Source of the DNA: Pseudonocardia parietis
Lineage (GTDB): Bacteria > Actinomycetota > Actinomycetes > Mycobacteriales > Pseudonocardiaceae
Direction: 5' to 3'
DNA length: 64,000 nt
Assembly (NCBI RefSeq): GCF_017876315.1
Contig: NZ_JAGINU010000001.1
Location: 7,006,001 to 7,070,000 of the forward strand
Of this stretch, positions 7,542-15,871 are shown one piece after another. Position 1 is the first letter of the stretch. Every line of letters begins with the position of its first letter. Made by a program: the position numbers and the translations under genes. The notes under the pieces were generated by a model. It was not told where the DNA came from, searched no databases, and saw nothing but the letters and a program-made list of their open reading frames with translations.

Positions 7542-9157
7542 GACGCATCACCCTCGACGACACCGCCGGCGGGTGTGGCGGTGTCGGTGAAGACGGCGTA
7601 GTCGGTCAGCGAGCGGGTCGGGACCGCGGGCAGCTCGACCACCAACGCCTGCCCGGCCGGTTGGGGTCTCGGTGCGGCAGCGCCGGCGGCGAGGATGGAC
7701 CGGACGTCCTCGGCCCGCCAACGACGGAACGCCGTCGCTCGGGCCAGCGCGTCGAGCAGAGCCTGTTCGCCGTGAGCCTGGCCGAGTGCGAGGAGCTCGC
7801 CGAGCTCGGTGCCCAGGCGGGCCGATCCGGCTGCGACAGCACCGGTCAGGAACGCCTGCGCGGCGGGCCCGAGTGCGCAGAACGTCTTCTCGTCAGCGGT
7901 CTTCGGGCGGGCCGCCCGAACCGGAGTCGTGGGGCGCGGCCCGCCGTAGTGGGCGTCGATCACCGACGCCTCGCCCGGCCCGACCAGGCGGTGCTCGGCC
8001 AACACCACCCCGGCCCCGGCAACTGCGCCGACCCTGCCGCCGGGTGTGGCGGTGGACAGGATGGTGAGGCGGTCGGCGTGGGTGCGGACCTCGACCCGGG
8101 TGCCGATCGCGGTGGTGGGGACCGAGTAGCGGGCCGACCCGAACCTCACGCAGGACAACCGGTCGACTTTGCGGATCACCGCCGGGCCGGTGATCCGAGG
8201 GCGCAGCGACGGGAGCCCGCCCAAGACGTCGAGCTCGTGTTCGGCCAGCCGCTCAGCGGGGATCGCCGCGATCTCCGAGTGCGTCACCGCGTTGACCTCC
8301 GCGCACCACTGCTGCGCTGCGGCGTTGGCCGCGGCCAGGTCGGGGCGTCCCGGCCCCCCGGTGTCCCCGGTGTCGAGGTCGACCAGGTCGCAGCCGATGA
8401 TCAGGTCGGCTTTGGCGTAGCCGACGAGGTTCTCCACGATGCCCTTGGACTCCGGATCGTTGCCGTGGCAGAAGTCCGGGCGGAACCGGTAGTGGCTGGC
8501 GAAGCGCACGTAGTCCGGTGTCGGGACCACGAGGTCGGCGACCACGGCGGCCTTCAGACACCCCATCCGGTCGGCGAGCACGACCTTCGGGACCCCGCCG
8601 ATGGTCTCGAAGCACTCGGCCAGCATGTTCAGGGTGGTCTCGGCGCGTTCGTCGACGGCGAAGCGGACGAACCGCACCCTCGACCAGGCCAGCACGGCGC
8701 AGAACACGTGCAGCCCGGCGATCACGCCCCAGTCGATGACCAGGTGCTCGCCCGGGGACCACACCGCCGGACGCCGCCCGCGGTGATGATCGCGGCGCCA
8801 GTCGGCCTTCGCTTGCGCGACGAGGCGGCGGAAGTTGCGCGCCGAGCCCTCGTAGCCCGCGGCGCGAGCATCGGGCAGCAGCCGCTTCGCCGAGATCCTG
8901 CCCTTGGTCTTCTCCACTCGCCCGGCGACCAGCTCGGCGACCGACTCATAGTTCCGGGAGCGTGGTTTGCGTTGCGGGACAACACCCCCCGCGTCATGAC
9001 GCTCGATGACCCGACGCACGGTCTTCGGTGTCGTGGCGCAGATCGCGGCCGCGCCGCGATAACTGCCGACATCCCGATAGGCCGAAATGATGTCCATCCG
9101 TTCCCTCGCAGACTTCAATGGGAGACCCCTGGGTGGTGCGGCGGCTGGCTTCGACAA
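7538..9157 (-). CDS. istA: IS21-family transposase IstA
   Basis: A protein of up to 539 residues. The N-terminal helix-turn-helix (RERMDIISAYRDVGSYRGAAA) is followed by a DDE integrase core with the acidic triad in HLVIDWG, VVLADRMG and ESKGIVENLVGYAK, then a C-terminal Mu-type beta-barrel region. The farthest start is 9157; an internal ATG at 9097 (MDIISAYR) is the alternative. It lies in the minus direction and is followed by istB with a 4-bp overlap. No stop or frameshift interrupts it. Confidence 0.92.
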   Translation of the reverse strand: MSKPAAAPPRGLPLKSARERMDIISAYRDVGSYRGAAAICATTPKTVRRVIERHDAGGVVPQRKPRSRNYESVAELVAGRVEKTKGRISAKRLLPDARAAGYEGSARNFRRLVAQAKADWRRDHHRGRRPAVWSPGEHLVIDWGVIAGLHVFCAVLAWSRVRFVRFAVDERAETTLNMLAECFETIGGVPKVVLADRMGCLKAAVVADLVVPTPDYVRFASHYRFRPDFCHGNDPESKGIVENLVGYAKADLIIGCDLVDLDTGDTGGPGRPDLAAANAAAQQWCAEVNAVTHSEIAAIPAERLAEHELDVLGGLPSLRPRITGPAVIRKVDRLSCVRFGSARYSVPTTAIGTRVEVRTHADRLTILSTATPGGRVGAVAGAGVVLAEHRLVGPGEASVIDAHYGGPRPTTPVRAARPKTADEKTFCALGPAAQAFLTGAVAAGSARLGTELGELLALGQAHGEQALLDALARATAFRRWRAEDVRSILAAGAAAPRPQPAGQALVVELPAVPTRSLTDYAVFTDTATPAGGVVEGDAS

Positions 9158-9220
9158 CCACCACCGTCACCGCCCAGGGCCTCAACCCGGCGTACGACAC
9201 GACGAGGGACCGGGGACTTC

Positions 9221-9292
9221 TATCTGGCCACCAGCGGGGACCTCACAAGGCCACCCGCGGGGACCTGAACCTGGCCACCAGCGGGGACTTTT
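9221..9292 (+). repeat. Triplicated transposase-binding repeats in IS right end
   Basis: Three direct copies of CTGGCCACCAGCGGGGAC-like sequence occur at about 9224-9241, 9248-9264 (diverged) and 9271-9288. The same block, inverted, is at the left end (about 6716-6731). Multiple terminal repeats are characteristic of IS21-family ends. Confidence 0.75.
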
Positions 9293-9704
9293 TCATGGCC
9301 ACGGACAGCCCGCGCGTGACGCGCCCTGTGATCCGGACTGTACGTCCCTGACCGGCGACCAGGCCGACATCGCCGACACGACCGGGGAGACGGATTCGGT
9401 GCCGATCGCGTGTTCGTTGGGACCGGACGACCATGCCGACCGTCTCGCGCGCTGGCGGACGGTCCTGGCGGGAACGACCACACAGCCGGTCGACGAGACC
9501 ACCGTTCGGGTCGAGCTACCGACCGAGCGGACCGCGGAGATCGCCGCCCTCGTCGCCGACGAGGTGGCGTGTTGCCCGTTCTTCACCTTCACCCTCACCG
9601 TCACCCACAACGGGTTGCACCTCGACGCCACCGCTCCGGCCGATGCCCGGCCGCTGCTCGACGACCTGTTCACCGCCGACACGACCGGACGCCGCCCTTG
9701 CTGA

Positions 9705-9901
9705 TCATCAAGTCCATCGCGCTGTCCACCCCTCGCCGCACTGTTCGAGGTCGAGGACCAGGTCCACAACAACACGATCTGGCAGGTCTCCGACGGTGGC
9801 TCCGGACCGAGCGGAGGCTGGGGCAAGGGCGAGAGCCGATGCGCAGCCGCCGCCCGGGGGGCGCACCGGGATCGGAAGAACGACCCCATATCGGCCGACG
9901 G
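9705..9901. other. Gap after merR; possible gene remnant
   Basis: From about 9737 the + strand reads LFEVEDQVHNNTIWQVSDGG, which looks protein-like but has no start nearby and runs into the convergent tetR without a domain I recognise. It may be a leftover of another island gene. Nothing else is seen. Confidence 0.3.
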
Positions 9902-10513
9902 TCAGCGTTCTGACTGTTCGTCACTCGAGCGACGAGCGCCGCGCAGGACCAGTTCGGTAGCGGTCACCACGGCATCTGCCGGGACCCCGTCCGGGTCGAG
10001 GGCACGTTGAATAGCCAGACCGTCCTCCAGTGCGTGCACCACGAGAGCGGCGAAGGACGCCTCGGTGGCATCGATCCCCAACTCGCGGGCCACGGCACCG
10101 GTCAGTGCTTCACGAGCGATCTCTTCCCGATCGGCGAGGACAGATCGCCGGCCGGGTGTGCGCTGAAGCGCGTGGCGAACCAGCTCCAACCGCAATGCCA
10201 GCCACTCCTCGACGTGGGCAGATCGGGTGCGATGCCAGGCGCGCAGCCCTTCCCATGTGTCGCCTTCGGCCGCGGCGAGTCCGGCCACCTCGTCGCGCTC
10301 GCGGCGGGTGCGCTCCTCCAGCAGCGCCGCGACAAGGGCGTCCTTGTCGGCGAAGTGGCCGTAGAACGCTCCGCGCGTGTAGCCGGCTCGATCGGCGATC
10401 CGTTCCACCGAGGCCCCTGCCACTCCGGTCTCCGCGAACACCTCGGCGGCGGCGTCGAGCAGCCGGGACCGAGTTCGTTCCTGCGATTCCTGACGGGACA
10501 GGCGCCTAGCCAC
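9902..10513 (-). CDS. TetR/AcrR-family transcriptional regulator
   Basis: A 203-residue protein with a canonical N-terminal TetR helix-turn-helix (RLLDAAAEVFAETGVAGASVERIADRAGYTRGAFYGHFADKD) and a helical C-terminal ligand domain with no obvious signature. Its ATG overlaps the end of a small upstream gene by 8 bases, making a two-gene transcript. Across the short intergenic region lies the divergent amidase operon, which it probably represses; the effector is unknown. Confidence 0.85.
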   Translation of the reverse strand: MARRLSRQESQERTRSRLLDAAAEVFAETGVAGASVERIADRAGYTRGAFYGHFADKDALVAALLEERTRRERDEVAGLAAAEGDTWEGLRAWHRTRSAHVEEWLALRLELVRHALQRTPGRRSVLADREEIAREALTGAVARELGIDATEASFAALVVHALEDGLAIQRALDPDGVPADAVVTATELVLRGARRSSDEQSER

Positions 10514-10718
10514 GACCGCTCCCGCGAGTGGTCGGACGCCGGACCTTGATGTCGTCCAGACAGGTCACGTCGACGCGATCGGCGATCACATCGACGCCGT
10601 GGCGATCGGCCCAGGCCCTCAATGCGTGCCTGCCCTCGGTCTCGGCCCGTAGGCGACCACCAGCCGGTTCGGGCAGCTCGACGAAGCAGCCCCTGACCGT
10701 CACTCGGTAGGTGCGCAC
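10506..10718 (-). CDS. Small protein of unknown function upstream of tetR
   Basis: A 70-residue frame from a GTG at 10718 (VRTYRVTVRGCFVELPEPAGG ...), with the body ALRAWADRHGVDVIADRVDVTCLDDIKV. The composition is protein-like and it overlaps the tetR start, supporting a real gene. No family recognised. Longer in-frame extension to 10814 would run across the amidase start and is unlikely. Confidence 0.5.
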   Translation of the reverse strand: MRTYRVTVRGCFVELPEPAGGRLRAETEGRHALRAWADRHGVDVIADRVDVTCLDDIKVRRPTTRGSGRG

Positions 10719-10771
10719 GACGCCCTCAAAAACACTGATGAATCCAGAAACACTTATGTATCTTAAGCGAT
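10719..10771. promoter_or_regulatory. Divergent AT-rich promoter region with direct repeat
   Basis: This 53-bp gap between divergent genes is markedly AT-rich. It contains AAACACT twice (10730-10736 and 10748-10754, 18-bp period) and a TATCTTAAG stretch about 10 bases before the amidase ATG. It is the likely control region for both transcripts and a candidate binding site for the TetR protein. Confidence 0.45.
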
Positions 10772-12181
10772 ATGACCGCCACCCTGCACGACCCCACCAC
10801 GTGGACGGCGACATACATCCAGAGCTCGGTCGCCTCTGGCCGAACCAGCGCGGCCGAGGTCGTGGAAGCCCACCTGGCCCGCCTCGATCGCCTCAACCCG
10901 CGACTCGGGGCCGTGACCTCCCGGCGCGACGAGGAGGCGCGGCGTGACGCTGCGGCCATCGACGACGCGGTCGCGCGTGGCGACACCGTCGGCCCCCTGG
11001 CCGGAGTGCCGATCACGGTCAAGGAGACGACCGACGTTGCCGGTCTTGCGACGACACACGGCCTGCGGACCTTCGGCGATCGCGTGGCCGGGGTCGACGC
11101 CCCGCCGGTCGACCGTCTGCGCCGCGCCGGCGCGATCGTGATCGGTCACACGAACATGCCGACCCTGACGCTGAGCGGCATGCACCCGCGCAGTGAGCTG
11201 TTCGGCGACACCGTCAACCCGTGGGACACGCAGGTGACCCCCGGCGGAAGCAGCGGCGGCGATGCCGTGGCAGTGGCCGCCGGCCTGGCCGCTTGTGGGC
11301 TCGGGAACGACTCCGGGGGCTCGACGCGGCTTCCCGCGCAGTTCTGTGGCATCGCCGGATTGAAGCCGACACCCGGGCGGTTCCCCGCCGATCACCGGAT
11401 CGGCTCGGCCGACCCGTCGCCGGCAGTTGCACTGTTCCCCGTCGACGGCCCTCTCACGCGGACCGTCGCCGACTTGCGCGCCGTGTTCGACGTGCTCGCC
11501 GTGGCCGACCCACGGGATCCGCGAGCCATCCCGGTGCCGCGGCGTGGGCCGGAAGTTCCGCGCACGGTCGGCGTCGTCCGCGACCCGGGTGGCCATGGTG
11601 TGGACAGCGCCGTGGCCACCGCGCTGGACGAGGCGGCTCAAGCGCTCGTCGAGCGCGGATACCAGGTCGACGAGGCCGAGGTGCCGATGCTCGACGACGC
11701 CCTGGAGGTGTACACGGGCATGGTTCTGACCGAGTTCGCCGGGAACTGGCCCGCGATCAGCGCACTCCTCGGCCCGGAGGCCTCGCGCTACATCGACTTC
11801 GACCTCGACGAACACCCACCGCTGGACCTCGCGGGCTATCTCGACCGCGCTGCCCGGCATCTGACCGTCCGGCGTGCCTGGTCCCAGCAGGCGGTGGACC
11901 AACCGCTCCTGCTCGGCCCGGTCAGCACCCGAGCGTCCTTCGCCCCCGGGCAGGAGTCCAGCTCCGTCGAGGAGAAGCGCCGCTTCGGGCGCTCGATGAC
12001 GCTCACGGTGTGGTCCACCGCAGTCGGAGCGCCCGCGGTCGCCGTGCCGACCGGCCTCTCCGACGGCCGGCCGGTCGGTGTGCAGCTGATCGGCCCGGCA
12101 TGGCGGGAAGACGTCGTGCTCGATGCCGCGCAGGCGATCGAGGACGTCCGCGGAGTGCTGACCCCGATGGAGCCCCGATGA
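10772..12181 (+). CDS. Amidase-signature family hydrolase
   Basis: A 469-residue amidase-signature enzyme. The Ser-cisSer-Lys triad is visible: Lys84 in ITVKE, the GGSSGG motif at 158-163 and the nucleophile in DSGGSTRLPAQFCGIAGLKPT (Ser184). Such enzymes hydrolyse carboxamides or small peptide amides in the cytoplasm; the substrate cannot be told from sequence. It is the first gene of a plus-strand cluster and its stop overlaps the next gene by 4 bases (ATGA). Divergent TetR control is likely. Confidence 0.88.
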   Translation: MTATLHDPTTWTATYIQSSVASGRTSAAEVVEAHLARLDRLNPRLGAVTSRRDEEARRDAAAIDDAVARGDTVGPLAGVPITVKETTDVAGLATTHGLRTFGDRVAGVDAPPVDRLRRAGAIVIGHTNMPTLTLSGMHPRSELFGDTVNPWDTQVTPGGSSGGDAVAVAAGLAACGLGNDSGGSTRLPAQFCGIAGLKPTPGRFPADHRIGSADPSPAVALFPVDGPLTRTVADLRAVFDVLAVADPRDPRAIPVPRRGPEVPRTVGVVRDPGGHGVDSAVATALDEAAQALVERGYQVDEAEVPMLDDALEVYTGMVLTEFAGNWPAISALLGPEASRYIDFDLDEHPPLDLAGYLDRAARHLTVRRAWSQQAVDQPLLLGPVSTRASFAPGQESSSVEEKRRFGRSMTLTVWSTAVGAPAVAVPTGLSDGRPVGVQLIGPAWREDVVLDAAQAIEDVRGVLTPMEPR

Positions 12182-12729
12182 CCGACACCCTCACCGTCCT
12201 GCGGAACCAGTTCGAACTCGTGTGGGCCCTGGCCGAGGTGCACCTCGCCACGCTCACCGACGACGACCTGCTGTGGGTGCCGGCCACCAACCACTGGACC
12301 GTCCGGCGCGGCGATGACGGCAGCTGGCTTCCGGACTGGGACCTCGACGAGGCGGGCCGCGAGCCCGACCCGGTGCCGGCACTGACCGGCGCGTGGGTGA
12401 GCTGGCACCTCGGGTGGTGGTGGACGACCGCACATGATCACCTACGCGGTCTCGACCCGCCGCGGCGCGAGGACGTGCACTGGCCCGGGTCCGCCACCGG
12501 GACGATCGAGTGGCTGCGCGGACTCGCCGACGACTGGCGCGCCCTGCTCGTCGACCTCGGCAACGACACGAACGCGCTCGACGTCCCCGCCCCGTTCCCG
12601 TGGCCACCCGACTCGGGCCACTCGGTCGGGGACACCCTCGCCTGGGCCAACGCCGAACTCATGAAGAACATCGCCGAGCTCGGCCAACTACGGATGCTCC
12701 ACACAGCGGACAGGACCGAGATCCGATGA
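12178..12729 (+). CDS. DinB-superfamily protein
   Basis: A 183-residue protein with the DinB_2 pattern: LTDDDLLWVPATNHWTVRR near the N-terminus, then WVSWHLGWWWTTAHDHLRG and a late Asn/Glu helix. Putative metal ligands are the His of WHLGWW and a late acidic or His residue. It is translationally coupled to the amidase (ATGA). It is the second DinB protein in this island, after the one at 5364-5891, and the two are not obviously recent duplicates. Function is unknown; thiol-dependent detoxification is one possibility. Confidence 0.65.
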   Translation: MTDTLTVLRNQFELVWALAEVHLATLTDDDLLWVPATNHWTVRRGDDGSWLPDWDLDEAGREPDPVPALTGAWVSWHLGWWWTTAHDHLRGLDPPRREDVHWPGSATGTIEWLRGLADDWRALLVDLGNDTNALDVPAPFPWPPDSGHSVGDTLAWANAELMKNIAELGQLRMLHTADRTEIR

Positions 12730-12787
12730 ACCGCTCGACCCGCGAAACCGTGTTGCGAGCCGCTCGCGCCTGTGGAAGGACGACGGC

Positions 12788-13651
12788 ATGGCAACCATCA
12801 CGTACGAGGTCGGGCCGGGCGCCTACGGCATGGCGATCGATCCGGCAGGGCGGGCGTGGACCACGCTCGTCGAACGCGGTGAGCTGGCCCGTGTCGACGC
12901 CGATGGAAATGTCGACCGATTCCCGCTCGAGGACCGGAACGCCCGGCCGATGGTGCTGGCGACCGGCCCCGACGACGCGGTCTGGTTCAGCTGTGGCGAC
13001 GGGACTCTGGGCCGGGTGGACGCCACCGACACGATCTCAATGCGGTCGGTGGCCACCCCGCAGGGCGGGCCGTACGGCCTGTGCACCGGCCCCGACGACG
13101 CGTTGTGGTTCACCCTGCTGTCCGCCGATCGCGTCGGGCGCCTGGCGCCCGACGGCACGGTGGAGGAGTTCCCGCTGGCGAAGGGCGTGATGCCCTCCCT
13201 GATCACCACCGGTCCCGACGGCGCGGTCTGGTTCACCCTCAACCAGGCCGACGCCCTCGGCCGGATCGACACCGCCGGACAGATCACGACCTGCCCGCTG
13301 CCCACCACCGGTGCGGCGCCCGTCGGGATCCACGGCGGCCCGGACGCGGTCTGGTTCGCCGAGATCGGTGCCGGCTGGCTCGGACGCATCGAACCGGACG
13401 GTCGGATCGAGGAGTTCCCGTTGCCCGACCCGGCCTGCCGTCCGCACGCCGTCGCGGCCACGGTCGACGGCGGGTGCTGGGCGACGTTGTGGGCCACCGG
13501 CTCGGTCGTCCGGCTCGACCGCGACGGCCGGATCACGGCCCAAGAGACCTTCGCGCACGGAGCCGAACCGCACGGCCTGGCGGTGGCGGCCGACGGCTCG
13601 GTGCGGGTGGCCCTGCAGTCCGGTCAGGTGGCGCACGTCGTCGCCGACTGA
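12788..13651 (+). CDS. Virginiamycin-B-lyase-like beta-propeller (Vgb family)
   Basis: A 287-residue, roughly seven-bladed beta-propeller. Repeats of the type TGPDGAVWFTL...GRID are evident along the whole length. His220, Glu260 and His262 (RPHAVAA, GAEPHGLAV) line up, with a constant shift of 8, with the catalytic His228/Glu268/His270 of staphylococcal Vgb. Vgb linearises type B streptogramins by Mg-dependent elimination at the ester bond, without water. A GGAAGG site precedes the ATG. With amidase and DLH-like neighbours it may act on a depsipeptide or lactone; other Vgb-fold proteins have unrelated roles, so the substrate is uncertain. Confidence 0.7.
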   Translation: MATITYEVGPGAYGMAIDPAGRAWTTLVERGELARVDADGNVDRFPLEDRNARPMVLATGPDDAVWFSCGDGTLGRVDATDTISMRSVATPQGGPYGLCTGPDDALWFTLLSADRVGRLAPDGTVEEFPLAKGVMPSLITTGPDGAVWFTLNQADALGRIDTAGQITTCPLPTTGAAPVGIHGGPDAVWFAEIGAGWLGRIEPDGRIEEFPLPDPACRPHAVAATVDGGCWATLWATGSVVRLDRDGRITAQETFAHGAEPHGLAVAADGSVRVALQSGQVAHVVAD

Positions 13652-13796
13652 TCCGGTCGAGGGCGCGGCCGGCATCCGGTCGCGTCGCCCGACAGCAACT
13701 ACGTCGGCGGCCGGCTCGTTCCAGAACACGATCCGCCCGTCCGCCGGCGGCGAACATCAGCCCGCACCGCCCACCCGGTCTCTAGCGTCCGCTGTC

Positions 13797-14558
13797 ATGA
13801 CAGAGGTGACGACACGCTCGGTCGAGTACCCGGCCGACGGCCTGACGATGGTGGGACATCTCGCGCAGCCGGCCGGTGTCGGCCGCCGGCCCGCGGTCCT
13901 GATCGGTCCTGAAGGGACGGGGCTCAACGACTTCCAGCGCCGCCGAGCCGACGCCCTCGCCGAGCTGGGGTACGTGGCGCTGGCCTTCGACATCCACGGC
14001 GGGCGCTGGTTCAGCGACCCCGAGGAGATGCTGGCGCGCTGCATGCCGCTGCTCGCCGACCCCGACCGGATGCGGGACATCGGCCACGCGGCCCTCGATG
14101 TGCTGCGCGCCGAACCGCGCACCGACCCCGACCGGATCGCCGCCATCGGCTACGGCACCGGCGGCGCCATCGGACTGGAACTCGGGCGCGACGGCGTCGA
14201 CCTGCGCGCGATCGGCACGATCAACGCCGTGACCACGGGCCGACCGGGCGAGGCGGCGCACATTAGGTGCCCGGTGTGGGCCGGGGTCGGGTCCGAGGAC
14301 CCGATCATGCCGCCCGCGCAACGGGACGCGTTCGCCGCCGAGATGCAGGCCGCGGGCGTCGACTGGCGCCTCGTGGTCTACGGCGGCGCCCTGCACGCCT
14401 TCCACCACCCGCCCACCGATCCGGACGGCACGGTCTCGGCCGACGGCACGTACGGCCAGGCTCTGGTTCCCGGCGTCGGATACCACCCGCGGCACGCGCA
14501 ACGAGCCTGGCGCGACGTCGTCGAGCTGCTCGCCGAGTGCCTGCCGGTGGCGACGTGA
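13797..14558 (+). CDS. Dienelactone-hydrolase-family protein lacking the nucleophile
   Basis: A 253-residue alpha/beta-hydrolase of the DLH family (LNDFQRRRADALAELGYVALAFDIHG; Asp168 in GSEDPIMPP; His200 in ALHAFHHP). The nucleophile elbow reads GYGTGG, so the residue that is Cys (or Ser) in active members is Gly120. The Asp and His of the triad are kept. The protein may be inactive, or use substrate-assisted or binding-only function. It follows the Vgb-like gene after 145 bp. Confidence 0.75.
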   Translation: MTEVTTRSVEYPADGLTMVGHLAQPAGVGRRPAVLIGPEGTGLNDFQRRRADALAELGYVALAFDIHGGRWFSDPEEMLARCMPLLADPDRMRDIGHAALDVLRAEPRTDPDRIAAIGYGTGGAIGLELGRDGVDLRAIGTINAVTTGRPGEAAHIRCPVWAGVGSEDPIMPPAQRDAFAAEMQAAGVDWRLVVYGGALHAFHHPPTDPDGTVSADGTYGQALVPGVGYHPRHAQRAWRDVVELLAECLPVAT

Positions 14559-14713
14559 GCACCATCGATCGGGATCGACCAAGGCTGCGATGACCACCGC
14601 GCGGGTCCCCGGGGGGCCACGAACGCCAGGATGCGGTCACGTGCTCGGCGTTGGCTGCGACGTCCCGTCGCGGTGGGCGACACCGCGTTCCGACCGGCAG
14701 GAGGAACCCGACC

Positions 14714-15468
14714 GTGACCGACACGATTGCCGACCCCGAGATCACCGCAGCGGCCACCGACATGGAGGCACACCTGCCCTTCTCCGACACCGCGGACTCC
14801 ATCGACGCCGCGCACGGTTTCCTCGGGGCGGTGCGCCCGGGACAGTTACACGCCGCCGACGGGCGGGTCGTCTGGGACGCCGACGCCTGGTCCTCGGTCC
14901 TCGAGGCGTCGCGGCCCGAAACGGTGAACCCGAGCCTGTGGCGGCAGGCGCAGCGTCGCGCTGCACGGCCTCTACGAGGTGACCGAGGGCATCTACCAGG
15001 TCCGGGGACTCGACCTGTCGAACATGACCCTGGTCGAGGGCACCGCGGGTGTGATCGTGATCGATCCGTTGGTCTCCACCGAGACCGCCGCGGCCGCCCT
15101 CACGCTCTACCGCGAGCGCCGGGGGAACCGGCCGGTCACCGGAATGATCTACACCCACAGCCACGTCGACCACTTCGGCGGCGGACCGGGCGTGGTGTCC
15201 GACAACGACGTCGCCGCCGGCCGGGTCCCGATCCAGGCCCGCGACGGATTCGTCGAGCACGCGGTGGCGGAGAACGTCTACGCCGGAACCGCGATGGAGC
15301 GCCGCGCCGCCTACATGTACGGCGCCGCCCTCCCGGTCGGGACCGTGACGCTGATCTCGCCGACCCGCGACATCACCCGCACCGGGCAGGAGGGACTGTC
15401 GACGGCGTCCGGATCGGCTTCCAGGTGATCCCGGCACCGAGGCGCCCTCCGAGATGAACTCGTGCTGA
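14714..15468 (+). pseudogene. Degenerate alkyl sulfatase (BDS1/SdsA1-like) remnant
   Basis: The frame starts at GTG 14714 after an AGGAGG site and reads the alkyl-sulfatase N-terminus through NPSLWRQAQ. A frameshift near 14957 moves the homology to another frame (ALHGLYEVTEGIYQVRGLDL). That frame carries the Zn-binding THSHVDHFGG and ENVYAGTAMERRAAYMYGAALP. A second shift near 15395 gives TVDGVRIGFQ and a third near 15435 gives GTEAPSEMN, where similarity ends. A segment after AALP is also missing. The SCP2-like C-terminal half is absent. Sequence junctions abut the integrase remnant. Confidence 0.85.
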
Positions 15469-15545
15469 CGACATACGGACACCTGATGCCGGGCTCGGAG
15501 GAGGTTGCACGGAAGGCGATCGACGCTGCCTGGACGGCTGCCCAG
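15462..15545 (+). pseudogene. C-terminal remnant of a tyrosine recombinase (integrase)
   Basis: The frame beginning GTG 15462 reads TTYGHLMPGSEEVARKAIDAAW. That is the characteristic last segment of actinobacterial phage-type integrases, including the catalytic tyrosine in YGHLMPG. Nothing of the upstream catalytic domain remains; alkyl sulfatase sequence precedes it directly. Its place, about 85 bp inside the right direct repeat, is where an integrase normally sits relative to its att site. Confidence 0.7.
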
Positions 15546-15630
15546 GGGGCCGTCGCGGGCGCTCTCACTGCCCGGTGGATCATGAACGCGCCCCATGTGC
15601 TGGTCGCTGCACTACTCACGCCCAGATCCG

Positions 15631-15710
15631 CCTGTTCGACGGCAACGCCTGACCGGCGATCCCACTCCGCACCACCCACCAGCCGGGACGCGCGCGACAC
15701 CCCTCCCGAC
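15631..15710 (+). repeat. Right copy of 80-bp direct repeat (putative attR)
   Basis: This copy matches 57-136 at about 74 of 80 positions, including the LFDGNA-stop codons, here without a gene in front. Diverged similarity extends to about 15750. From 15711 to 15871 no gene is seen. It likely marks the old chromosome-element junction. Confidence 0.7.
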
Positions 15711-15871
15711 CGTTCCGGAGCCTTCCGCGCGTGGTCCTGGCTGGTCCGTCCCCCGCAGGCACCGGTCAGGTCCGACCCCGTGAGCATGCGGCCGTCTACG
15801 TCACGACCGCCTGACCACCTGCTCGATGTCGCCGGGATGCGGACCGGTCGTACCGCCCTGCAGGCCCGCTC

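Larger units (their letters stand above)
6697..9307 (-). mobile_element. Complete IS21-family insertion sequence (2.6 kb)
   Basis: The element is 2,611 bp with istA and istB on the minus strand. The two ends align over about 38 bases with 10 mismatches when inverted: each begins TGTC, then TGGCCA, then a shared TCCCCGCTGGTGGCC block at positions 20-35 of the end. Extra copies of the block sit inside the right end, typical of IS21 transposase-binding sites. Both genes look intact, so it may still be active. It is flanked by the 5-bp duplication GCCCG and interrupts the merR gene. Confidence 0.9.
6336..9704 (+). pseudogene. MerR-family regulator split by IS21-family insertion
   Basis: The N-terminal part (6336-6696, GTG start) has a MerR DNA-binding domain (YRISQLAERVGVPATTLRYYE) and dimerisation helix with Cys in GMCRDVRGRL. 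It is cut by an insertion sequence at 6697-9307. Resuming at 9313, after one copy of the 5-bp duplication is removed, the frame continues exactly (RALPARDAPCDPDC) to the stop at 9704, giving an ancestral protein of 250 residues. The displaced second half (RWRTVLAGTTT ... EVACCPFFTFTLTV) is an extra C-terminal domain with a CC pair. As it stands the first half reads into the IS and stops at 6735-6737 (LWSPLVAG). The sensor is presumably inactive. Confidence 0.85.

Noticed and set aside
7661..9268. 535-codon frame on + across istA
   Set aside because: Antisense to a clear DDE transposase; the sequence is Gly/Arg/Asp-rich with no recognisable fold.
10763..11902. 379-codon frame antisense to the amidase
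   Set aside because: The amidase frame carries the catalytic triad; this one has no motif and no ribosome site.
12726..13190. Frame starting at ATG 12726 overlapping the DinB stop
   Set aside because: It overlaps most of the first half of the Vgb-like gene in another frame and has Arg/Thr/Ser-rich shadow composition.
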